Origin: JAYEMH01 sp034717985 [NCBI: Candidatus Ratteibacteria bacterium]
GTDB lineage: Bacteria > CAZDME01 > JAYEMH01
DNA length: 17,041 nt
Reading direction: 5' to 3'
Assembly (NCBI GenBank): GCA_034717985.1
Contig: JAYEMH010000012.1
Coordinates: 1-17,041 of the forward strand
Part shown: in pieces, positions 1 to 5,200 of the stretch
How the letters are laid out: each line of letters begins with the position of its first letter
Numbering within the stretch: position 1 is the first letter of the stretch
Notes under the pieces: generated by a model
What the model was told of the DNA's origin: nothing
Database searches by the model: none
Seen by the model: the letters and a program-made list of their open reading frames with translations, nothing else
Program-made: the position numbers and the translations under genes

Positions 1-40
1 CCCGCGCCTTAAATTCTTTTGGATACTTTTTCTTCTTCAT
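1..40 (-). CDS. IS3-family transposase OrfA, N-terminal fragment (runs off window)
   Basis: On the minus strand an ATG at 40-38 opens a frame reading MKKKKYPKEFKAR to the window edge. This lysine-rich start followed by a 'Y-x-x-EFKAR' pattern is the usual beginning of the helix-turn-helix OrfA protein of IS3-type elements, which binds the element ends. A strong ribosome binding site, AGGAGG on the minus strand (about 46-51), sits 5 bases before the start and supports the reading. Only 13 codons are visible, so the IS family is inferred from the start motif alone, and the rest of the element lies outside the window. Confidence 0.6.
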   Translation of the reverse strand, partial: MKKKKYPKEFKAR

Positions 41-328
41 TCCGGCCTCCTGGTTTTAGTGATTTTACCACATTTTTACACCTTATTTACACCTTAACCA
101 GTGGTCTGAATTTAGGGAAGTATTATAAAGTAGAAGGAAAGGTAATTAAGGTAAATGGCAAAATTGCAGTAAAAGATTATTATAAGCCTGGCAGGCACTT
201 TATGCTATACGAAAAAATACTTTAAGCGAAAAGTTATGAAAAAAGAAACTATGCAATATCAACATTGTTAATTATGGCATATATTTCATAATGAGCTTAA
301 TGATTTCCTTTTCACTATACCAATTCCC
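41..328. other. IS edge and spacer upstream of the mscS gene
   Basis: No confident gene lies here. The part next to the transposase start (about 60-105) holds two near-identical ACACCTTA blocks (80-87 and 92-99) and is where the element's terminal repeat should lie, although its exact end cannot be set. From about 100 to 225 a plus-strand frame ends in residues such as KVEGKVIKVNGKIAVKDYY. It has no proper start and may be the C-terminal remnant of a gene cut by the insertion, or simply chance. A candidate promoter for mscS follows at 265-292. Confidence 0.35.
265..292 (+). promoter_or_regulatory. candidate sigma-70 promoter for mscS
   Basis: TTGTTA (265-270) and CATAAT (287-292) are separated by 16 bases in an AT-rich stretch, about 70 bases before the preferred mscS start. 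The -10 matches the consensus at 5 of 6 positions and the -35 at 4 of 6. It is found by eye only; in AT-rich DNA such matches also arise by chance. Confidence 0.35.
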
Positions 329-364
329 TTGCAAATTACTACTTTAAATTATACAATATATATT

Positions 365-1396
365 ATGAATGATTTGACATTTTCAGCTATTTTGATAGGC
401 GCTGCCTTTATTGCAGGATTAGTAATTTACCAGATCCTGATATTATTAGGCAAATGGGCGCAGCGCAAAAAGGTAAAGGCTAACTTGGATATTATCAAAA
501 AGCCCTTGCGTTTTCTTATTCCTCCATTATGCATAGCGATAATTCTGCCTTTTTCAAAGTTACCAGAAAATCTGCTCCCAACCCTTGGGCATTTTATAAA
601 CATTTTTGTTCTTATGTTATTTACCTGGCTTGGTATAAATATTATTAGCATTATACGCGATGTTATACTTGGGCATTATGATATCAGCGCAAGAGACAAC
701 TTGAAAGCCCGCGGTATATATACACAAGTTCGTGTTATTCACCACATAATAGTTTTTGTTATTATTCTATTGACTGTTTCTTTTATACTTATGACCTTTC
801 CTAAGGTAAAACAGGTTGGCGTTAGCCTCCTGGCATCAGCTGGTATAATAGGTATAGTTATTGGTTTTGCTGCTCAAAAAACCCTGGGTAACCTTATAGC
901 GGGTATTCAGATAGCTCTTGCTCAACCTATCCGGTTGGATGATGTAGTAATTGTTGAAAACGAATGGGGCTGGATTGAAGAGATTACTCTTACTTATGTG
1001 GTTGTGCGCATATGGGACCTTAGGCGCTTGGTTATACCCATCTCACACTTTATAGAGAAGCCTTTTCAGAACTGGACACGGATTTCTGCGGATATTCTGG
1101 GGTCAGTCTTTATTTATGCTGATTATACTGTGCCGGTCAAAGAAATGCGTTCTGAATTAACACGCATTCTTGAAAAGAGCCCCCACTGGGATAAAAAGGT
1201 TAACGTATTACAAGTTACCAATGCTACCGCACAAACAATAGAGATTCGCGCACTGATGAGTGCTGCTGATTCACCTACAGCATGGAATTTACGTTGTGAG
1301 GTAAGGGAAAAACTTCTTGAGTTTTTACAAAAGTCTTTTCCAGAATGCCTTCCGCGAACCCGGATAGAGTTAAAAGAAAAATTAGTGCCCAAATAG
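365..1396 (+). CDS. MscS-family small-conductance mechanosensitive channel
   Basis: Inner-membrane channel that opens under membrane tension to release solutes after osmotic downshift. The preferred ATG start (365) gives 343 residues; an in-frame TTG at 329 would add 12 residues, and neither has a clear ribosome binding site. About four hydrophobic segments (roughly residues 5-27, 49-65, 75-98 and 121-146) precede the pore helix, which is rich in Gly and Ala (SLLASAGIIGIVIGFAAQ). It is followed by the conserved beta domain with QPIRLDD, a WGWIEEI stretch and the VIPISHF motif typical of MscS. The C-terminal alpha/beta vestibule domain is present, so the protein looks complete. It stands alone between a mobile-element remnant and decayed genes. 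The family assignment is firm; the exact subtype is not resolved. Confidence 0.9.
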   Translation: MNDLTFSAILIGAAFIAGLVIYQILILLGKWAQRKKVKANLDIIKKPLRFLIPPLCIAIILPFSKLPENLLPTLGHFINIFVLMLFTWLGINIISIIRDVILGHYDISARDNLKARGIYTQVRVIHHIIVFVIILLTVSFILMTFPKVKQVGVSLLASAGIIGIVIGFAAQKTLGNLIAGIQIALAQPIRLDDVVIVENEWGWIEEITLTYVVVRIWDLRRLVIPISHFIEKPFQNWTRISADILGSVFIYADYTVPVKEMRSELTRILEKSPHWDKKVNVLQVTNATAQTIEIRALMSAADSPTAWNLRCEVREKLLEFLQKSFPECLPRTRIELKEKLVPK

Positions 1397-1463
1397 GTAG
1401 ATAATTAAGGGGCAAGCTTTTAAGAAGCAACAATAAGAGCTGATTCAATCTGAGATTTTTTAC

Positions 1464-1492
1464 TTGATAGCATTCTTTATGCCTGACATAAT
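1464..1492 (+). promoter_or_regulatory. candidate sigma-70 promoter before the truncated protease gene
   Basis: TTGATA (1464-1469) and CATAAT (1487-1492) have an ideal 17-base spacer, and each box differs from consensus at one position. A transcript would start near 1499, at the edge of the imperfect palindrome 1499-1545, so the palindrome would form a 5' leader hairpin. It was judged by eye only. Confidence 0.45.
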
Positions 1493-1498
1493 ACTGGT

Positions 1499-1545
1499 AA
1501 AATAATCCCTGGCTAAGTAAAACAGTGCTAGGGGTTTATTATTTT
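1499..1545. terminator. A/T-flanked imperfect palindrome, possible bidirectional terminator
   Basis: AAAATAAT (1499-1506) pairs with ATTATTTT (1538-1545), and inside it CCCTGGC (1507-1513) pairs with GCTAGGG (1527-1533) with one mismatch. The loop is 13 bases. An A-rich left arm, GC-containing stem and T-rich right arm are the layout of an intrinsic terminator that would serve mscS. Because a good promoter lies just upstream, a leader hairpin is the alternative. Confidence 0.4.
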
Positions 1546-1556
1546 ATGGTGAAAAT

Positions 1557-1866
1557 ATGAAAAAACTCTTAAGAATTCTAGTTATGGCAGCCTTTTTTTT
1601 AGGCAGCGCCGGATTAATCTATACCGACTCCATAACTTGGATAAAAGAAAGCGCCTTAAGGCCTACAGCAACCCTTATTCATGGTGAAGGCATCGAGAAA
1701 ATTCTGCACAGAAAAAATACGAGTAGATTACATAGTGGTATCAAGAAATCGATAGTTTTAATTAGATTGTATGAGACAATGAATGAAGAAGTTTATGTTG
1801 TGGATGGAGTTGGTTTTATAATAGGAGAGTCTGATAATGAGTTTCTTCTTTTAAGTGCAGCTCACA
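1557..1866 (+). pseudogene. trypsin-like serine protease, truncated after the catalytic His
   Basis: The gene opens with a signal-peptide-like segment (MKKLLRILVMAAFFLGSAG). Around residues 85-103 it has the G-x-GFIIGE...LLSAAH pattern of the trypsin-like (chymotrypsin-fold, Deg/HtrA-type) family, where H103 would be the first member of the catalytic triad. The homology stops right there: from about 1866 the DNA instead encodes a serine recombinase in another frame. The open frame continues by chance to a stop at 1935-1937, giving 126 residues, against several hundred for a complete enzyme. The Asp and Ser of the triad are absent, so no protease activity is expected. Family assignment rests on the short motif and is moderate; truncation is clear if the family is right. 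Confidence 0.55.
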
Positions 1867-1867
1867 T

Positions 1868-2092
1868 TATATCAGAGTTAGCACTGAAGACCAAGCCAAG
1901 GAAGGATATTCCCTTTAGGTCCAGAGGGAATATCTAGAATCTTTTGCCAAGCGAGAAGACTACGAAATATTTAACGTCTATTGAGATGACGGCATAAGCG
2001 CATATTCGACAAGACGAGAGGCGTTGCAGCAATTATTAAAAGACGCTAAAGCTAAGAGGTTTGATTTAGTTTTGGTTTATAAATCGGTCTAA
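1868..2092 (+). pseudogene. serine recombinase (resolvase/invertase family) remnant with three in-frame stops
   Basis: Reading from 1868 gives YIRVSTEDQAKEGYSL, then a TAG (1916-1918), VQREYLESFAKREDYEIFNVY, a TGA (1982-1984), DDGISAYSTRREALQQLL and KDAKAKRFDLVLVYK, then a TAA (2090-2092). This is the N-terminal catalytic domain of a large serine recombinase, including the RVST motif with the nucleophilic Ser and the DDGIS motif. The first few residues and everything after the VLVYK strand (including the usual DR-x-SR) are missing. The rest of the domain keeps its frame exactly apart from the nonsense changes, which indicates recent decay. It marks former mobile-element activity. Confidence 0.8.
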
Positions 2093-2107
2093 CATGCAGG
2101 GTATTCA

Positions 2108-2395
2108 ATGAGACGAAGCAAGATATCCTTTTTATTAACCAAAACGGAATTGGAATTAATGAAAAGTATTTTATATTTGGAGCCGTATTTGGTTGATGGT
2201 ATTAAAACGGCAAAGCCGGAAGCTGGTAAATACAGGGTTGAATTTTCTACAGATGATCTTGCGGAATCTTTGGGGGCTTTATCCTATTCAACCAGTTATA
2301 CCGTTTCTCCCGGTAAAAAAGAAGAAATACACAGCTTGCATGATAAAATTGAGGGTTATTTAAAGATTAGCCAAAGGTTAGTCCGGATTAGGTAA
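2108..2395 (+). CDS. small protein of unknown function
   Basis: A 95-residue soluble protein without signal peptide or membrane segment. It begins MRRSKISFLLTKTELELMKSI and carries a charged C-terminus; the middle (EFSTDDLAESLGALSYSTSY) could pair with a helical tail. I do not recognise the family. An AGGG (2098-2101) lies 6 bases before the ATG and fits a ribosome binding site. It is in the same frame as the preceding recombinase remnant but shares none of that family's motifs. It ends only 3 bases before the truncated GIY-YIG copy, so the two may once have been co-transcribed. Confidence 0.55.
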   Translation: MRRSKISFLLTKTELELMKSILYLEPYLVDGIKTAKPEAGKYRVEFSTDDLAESLGALSYSTSYTVSPGKKEEIHSLHDKIEGYLKISQRLVRIR

Positions 2396-2398
2396 TGA

Positions 2399-2551
2399 AT
2401 GAAGAAAGTCAAGAGGCATAGTCGATTTTATGTTTATATTGTGGAAATATATCATCGAATTCTAATCGGCGGAAAAATTTCTGCGATATTTTTCTGGCCA
2501 GAATTAGATACGACATTTCAAAATCTCATTATAGATGAAAAAAATTATTAA
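2399..2551 (+). pseudogene. truncated GIY-YIG gene start interrupted by a hairpin element
   Basis: The first 45 bases (2399-2443) match the first 45 bases of the intact GIY-YIG gene (2535-2579) at 37 positions, including a 17-base identical block. They encode MKKVKRHSRFYVYIV, compared with MKKIIKHSRFYVYIV in the intact gene. Homology then stops at the left end of the 76-bp hairpin element, and a 50-codon frame runs by chance to 2551, overlapping the intact start. The copies differ by several coding changes, so this looks like the remains of a diverged paralogue rather than a fresh duplication. Confidence 0.6.
2444..2519. repeat. 76-bp hairpin element (MITE-like imperfect palindrome)
   Basis: The two halves are imperfect inverted copies: GAAAT, ATC, AATTCT, GGC and GAAAAAT in the left arm recur in order in the reverse complement of the right arm, with small gaps, around a loop near 2479-2486. 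The element begins exactly where similarity between the two GIY-YIG gene starts ends. No obvious target duplication flanks it. It could fold as one long RNA hairpin. Mobile origin is inferred from shape and position. Confidence 0.6.
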
Positions 2552-2840
2552 ACATAGTCGATTTTATGTCTATATTGTGAAATGTCAGGACAAGACGTAT
2601 TATACCGGGTACACACCGGATGTTGAAAGGCGCATTGAGTTACATAACAGCGGTAAGGGGGCAAAATACACCAGAGACAGGAGGCCGGTAAAATTAGTGT
2701 GGTGTAAGGAGTATAGGTATTTGCATTATGCGATGAGCGCGGAATACCGGATTAAGCGTTTAAATAAAAGGCAGAAGATTCTATTAATACGAGGAATGTG
2801 TTTAGATAAAGTAATGAGCAAAAAACGTAGTAAAGGATGA
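2535..2840 (+). CDS. GIY-YIG nuclease-fold protein (YhbQ/UPF0213-like)
   Basis: A 101-residue single-domain GIY-YIG protein. The first beta hairpin carries the two signature halves as FYVYIVKC and YYTGYT. It is followed by the helix with the conserved Arg (DVERRIELHN) and then GAKYTRDRRPVKLVWCKEY, all in the order seen in small bacterial YhbQ-like proteins. Length is typical for that group. Members are related to the UvrC N-terminal nuclease; some are reported to act on DNA, but the cellular role is uncertain. No ribosome binding site is visible before the ATG, which is unusual here and fits displacement by the upstream hairpin element. It ends 4 bases before miaB and may be translated as part of that operon. 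Confidence 0.85.
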   Translation: MKKIIKHSRFYVYIVKCQDKTYYTGYTPDVERRIELHNSGKGAKYTRDRRPVKLVWCKEYRYLHYAMSAEYRIKRLNKRQKILLIRGMCLDKVMSKKRSKG

Positions 2841-2844
2841 AAAG

Positions 2845-4239
2845 ATGAATAATAATGTCATCCCCTCGCACCCGGATATCGGGTTAAACGCTGCTGCACA
2901 GCCTTTAACCCGAAGTGCTTCGGGACGACACCCAAAAGTTTTTATTAAAACTTTTGGGTGTCAGATGAACACTCGTGATTCGGAGGTGATGGCGGGGTTG
3001 CTTCAGAAAGAGGGATTTGAGCTGGTTGATGAGCCGGCTCTGGCTGATGTGGCCCTGGTTAATACCTGTAGTGTCCGAAAACATGCCGAGGACCGGGCTT
3101 ACGGGACAATCTGGGAGTTGAAAAAGATAAAGAAAAAGAATCCTGCTCTTTTAATCGGTGTCCTGGGCTGTATGGCGGAAAAAGAGAAGGAAAATATTTT
3201 CCGGCAGGCGCCGCACGTAAATATTATTGCCGGGCCGCATTCTTTTTACCGGCTGCCGGAAATGATTAAATCCTTAAAAGATAATTCGGGAAAGGTGATG
3301 GCCACTGATACCGGCGGGGAGCCCTTTATTTCCGAATCGATTGCCCGCCGGGTAAATCCCTATCAAGCCTGGATTTCCGTAATTCGGGGCTGCAATAATT
3401 TCTGCAGTTTCTGTATCGTTCCGTATGTGCGCGGCCGGGAAAAAAGCCGCCCGCAGGAAGAAATTCTGGAAACAGTAAAGGCTTTAGCCAAAGAAGGCGT
3501 TAAAGAAGTAACACTCCTGGGACAGAATGTCCTCTCTTACGGCAAAGATCTGAAAGATACCGATTTTGTTAACCTGTTAGAGGAAATAAATGAAATTTCC
3601 GCTATTGAGCGCCTTCGTTTTATTACCGCCCATCCTAAAGATGTCAACTTAAAATTTATTGACGCCCAAGCTCATCTTTCCAAAGTCTGTGAACACCTTC
3701 ACCTGCCGCTGCAATCCGGTTCCGATAGAATGCTTAAAATGATGAATCGGGGTTATACCCGGAATAATTATCTTGAAATTATACAAAATGTCCGTAAAAT
3801 AATGCCTGAAGCCGGTATTACCTCTGATATCATTGTCGGCTTTCCGGGTGAGACCGAAGAAGATTTTCTTAAAACCAAAGAGTTGCTCAAAGAAGTTCAG
3901 TTTGATAACGCCTTTATTTTCAAATATTCTCCCCGGGAAGGAACAAGGGCGGGAAAATCAGAAGATAGTGTGCCTAAAGAAATAAAAGAGAAGAGGCTGG
4001 CTGAGCTGTTGGAAATTCAAGAAAAGATAGCTTTCAAGAGAAATAAGACGCTTGAGGGAAGAGGGCTTGAAGTGTCAGTTGAAAAGACAGGCCTTAAGGA
4101 TAAAACGAAGGTAGTGGGGAGAACCCGGACAAACAAGATTGTCGTATTTCCGGCCGGCGGAGATATGGTTGGCAAGACAGTGAATGTTCTAATTGAAGAA
4201 GCCGGTTCCTGGCGCTTACTGGGGAGGCAGATTGACTAA
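2845..4239 (+). CDS. miaB: tRNA-2-methylthio-N6-dimethylallyladenosine synthase MiaB
   Basis: Radical-SAM methylthiotransferase that adds a methylthio group to i6A37 of tRNAs reading UNN codons. The N-terminal MTTase domain carries three cluster-binding Cys (C39 in TFGCQMN, C75 in NTCSV, C109 in GCMAE). The radical-SAM triad is C183, C187 and C190 (CNNFCSFC), followed by VRGRE. A C-terminal TRAM domain (about 400-464) completes the enzyme, so the 464-residue length is slightly above normal. The excess is at the N-terminus: residues 5-29 are encoded by a palindromic repeat, and the family's usual start (KVFIKTFGCQMN) begins at residue 31. AGGA (2834-2837) sits 7 bases before the ATG, so the repeat is really translated. 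No alternative start exists between the repeat and the conserved Cys motif. Its 3' end overlaps the next gene by 8 bases. Confidence 0.96.
   Translation: MNNNVIPSHPDIGLNAAAQPLTRSASGRHPKVFIKTFGCQMNTRDSEVMAGLLQKEGFELVDEPALADVALVNTCSVRKHAEDRAYGTIWELKKIKKKNPALLIGVLGCMAEKEKENIFRQAPHVNIIAGPHSFYRLPEMIKSLKDNSGKVMATDTGGEPFISESIARRVNPYQAWISVIRGCNNFCSFCIVPYVRGREKSRPQEEILETVKALAKEGVKEVTLLGQNVLSYGKDLKDTDFVNLLEEINEISAIERLRFITAHPKDVNLKFIDAQAHLSKVCEHLHLPLQSGSDRMLKMMNRGYTRNNYLEIIQNVRKIMPEAGITSDIIVGFPGETEEDFLKTKELLKEVQFDNAFIFKYSPREGTRAGKSEDSVPKEIKEKRLAELLEIQEKIAFKRNKTLEGRGLEVSVEKTGLKDKTKVVGRTRTNKIVVFPAGGDMVGKTVNVLIEEAGSWRLLGRQID
2857..2929. repeat. palindromic repeat inserted in frame within miaB
   Basis: The outer arms GTCATCCC (2857-2864) and GGGACGAC (2922-2929) pair with one G-U. 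Inside lie GGGTTAAA/TTTAACCC (2880-2887 with 2903-2910), a near-palindrome CCCGGATATCGGG, and a tight hairpin CCCGAAG/CTTCGGG (2909-2924). The nested inverted repeats are typical of small interspersed palindromic elements. It is read in frame as residues 5-29 of MiaB, like the palindromic elements found inside genes of some Rickettsia. Other genomic copies cannot be confirmed from this window. Confidence 0.7.
2927..2962 (+). promoter_or_regulatory. perfect 16-bp hairpin inside the miaB 5' coding region
   Basis: GACACCCAAAAGTTTT (2927-2942) is the exact reverse complement of AAAACTTTTGGGTGTC (2947-2962), with loop TATT. The right arm encodes the conserved KTFGC segment of MiaB. In mRNA this stem lies about 80 bases after the start codon and could slow translation. 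It partly overlaps the end of the palindromic repeat. Confidence 0.6.
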
Positions 4240-5197
4240 AATAGGATTAATTGTTTTTTTAATCGTATTTTCCGCCACTGCTGTTTTTGCCGCGGTATCT
4301 TCTGAGGAGAAGTCTTTTCAAAATATCAAAAAGGTGATTGATGAAGGAAAGATAGAAACCGCCGCCGAGGCGGCCAAAACCTTTATCAGGCGGTTTCCCG
4401 AAAGTGGTTATCTTCCGGAGATAAAATTTTTCCTGGCGGAATCGGAAAGCAGTTTTTATAAAGCTTTAAAAAAATATGAAGCAATTGTAAAGCTTTACCC
4501 CCGGTCAAGATATGCCTGCCTTTCGCAGGTCCGTATCGCCGAACATTATTTTACCCTGGGGAATTTTCGCCAGGCAAGGATTAGCTGGAGGAAATATTTA
4601 AAGCTTTTTCCCGGGGGAGAAGAAGCCGATATTGCTTCTTTGTCCATCGGGAGCTGTTACTACCAGGAGAAAAGATTTAATAAAGCGATTGGTTGTTTAA
4701 AGGGGTTTCTTGATTCATATCCCGAAAGTTTTTATCTTCCCCGGGCGCGTTTCAATTTAGCTTCCGCTTATCTTAACCGGGGAAAAATAGATGAGGCCGG
4801 GACAGAGCTGGAAGGGCTTCTTAAGGATTATCCCGATTGGGAAAATAAAGCGGCCGTTTATCGGAAGCTCTCCGATGTTTATTTAGAAAAAGGGGAAAAT
4901 AAAAAAAGCCGGGAAATCATGGCCAAATTAAAGGTGGAATTCCCCCGGGCTCTGGATATTAAAGGAGGTTCTTATTCTATACAGGTAGGCGCTTTCTCTG
5001 AGAAGGGAAGAGCCGAGAAATTAGCCCGCAGGCTGGAAAAAAAAGGGTATGACGCCTATCTGACTTCAGCTGTAAAAAAGGGAGTTACTTTTTATCGGGT
5101 GAGAATCGGCAGATTCGGAAGTGAAGCCGAAGCCGGAGAAATGGCCGGGAAAATAGAAGCCAAAGAAAATCTTCCGGGAATAGTAATTAGTAAATAG
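4232..5197 (+). CDS. secreted TPR-repeat protein with C-terminal SPOR domain
   Basis: The TTG at 4232 is the preferred start: GGGGAGG lies 4 bases upstream, inside miaB. It yields a clean signal peptide (TKIGLIVFLIVFSATAVFA, cleavage before AVSSEEK), giving 322 residues; an upstream ATG at 4193 would spoil that signal. The mature part holds about five to six tetratricopeptide-like repeats (roughly residues 25-235), with the pattern of BamD/YbgF-type periplasmic proteins (for example ALKKYEAIVKLYPRS and AIGCLKGFLDSYPES). A SPOR domain follows (about 247-322, starting YSIQVGAF), the fold that binds denuded peptidoglycan at division sites. Likely role: an envelope or division-associated scaffold in the periplasm. 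It overlaps miaB by 8 bases and ends 3 bases before mutS, so it sits within that operon. Confidence 0.85.
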   Translation: MTKIGLIVFLIVFSATAVFAAVSSEEKSFQNIKKVIDEGKIETAAEAAKTFIRRFPESGYLPEIKFFLAESESSFYKALKKYEAIVKLYPRSRYACLSQVRIAEHYFTLGNFRQARISWRKYLKLFPGGEEADIASLSIGSCYYQEKRFNKAIGCLKGFLDSYPESFYLPRARFNLASAYLNRGKIDEAGTELEGLLKDYPDWENKAAVYRKLSDVYLEKGENKKSREIMAKLKVEFPRALDIKGGSYSIQVGAFSEKGRAEKLARRLEKKGYDAYLTSAVKKGVTFYRVRIGRFGSEAEAGEMAGKIEAKENLPGIVISK

Positions 5198-5200
5198 TGA

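Noticed and set aside
4193-4231. ATG at 4193 as start of the TPR-SPOR protein
   Set aside because: It would put 13 extra residues overlapping miaB in front of an otherwise ideal signal peptide, while the TTG at 4232 has a strong ribosome binding site.
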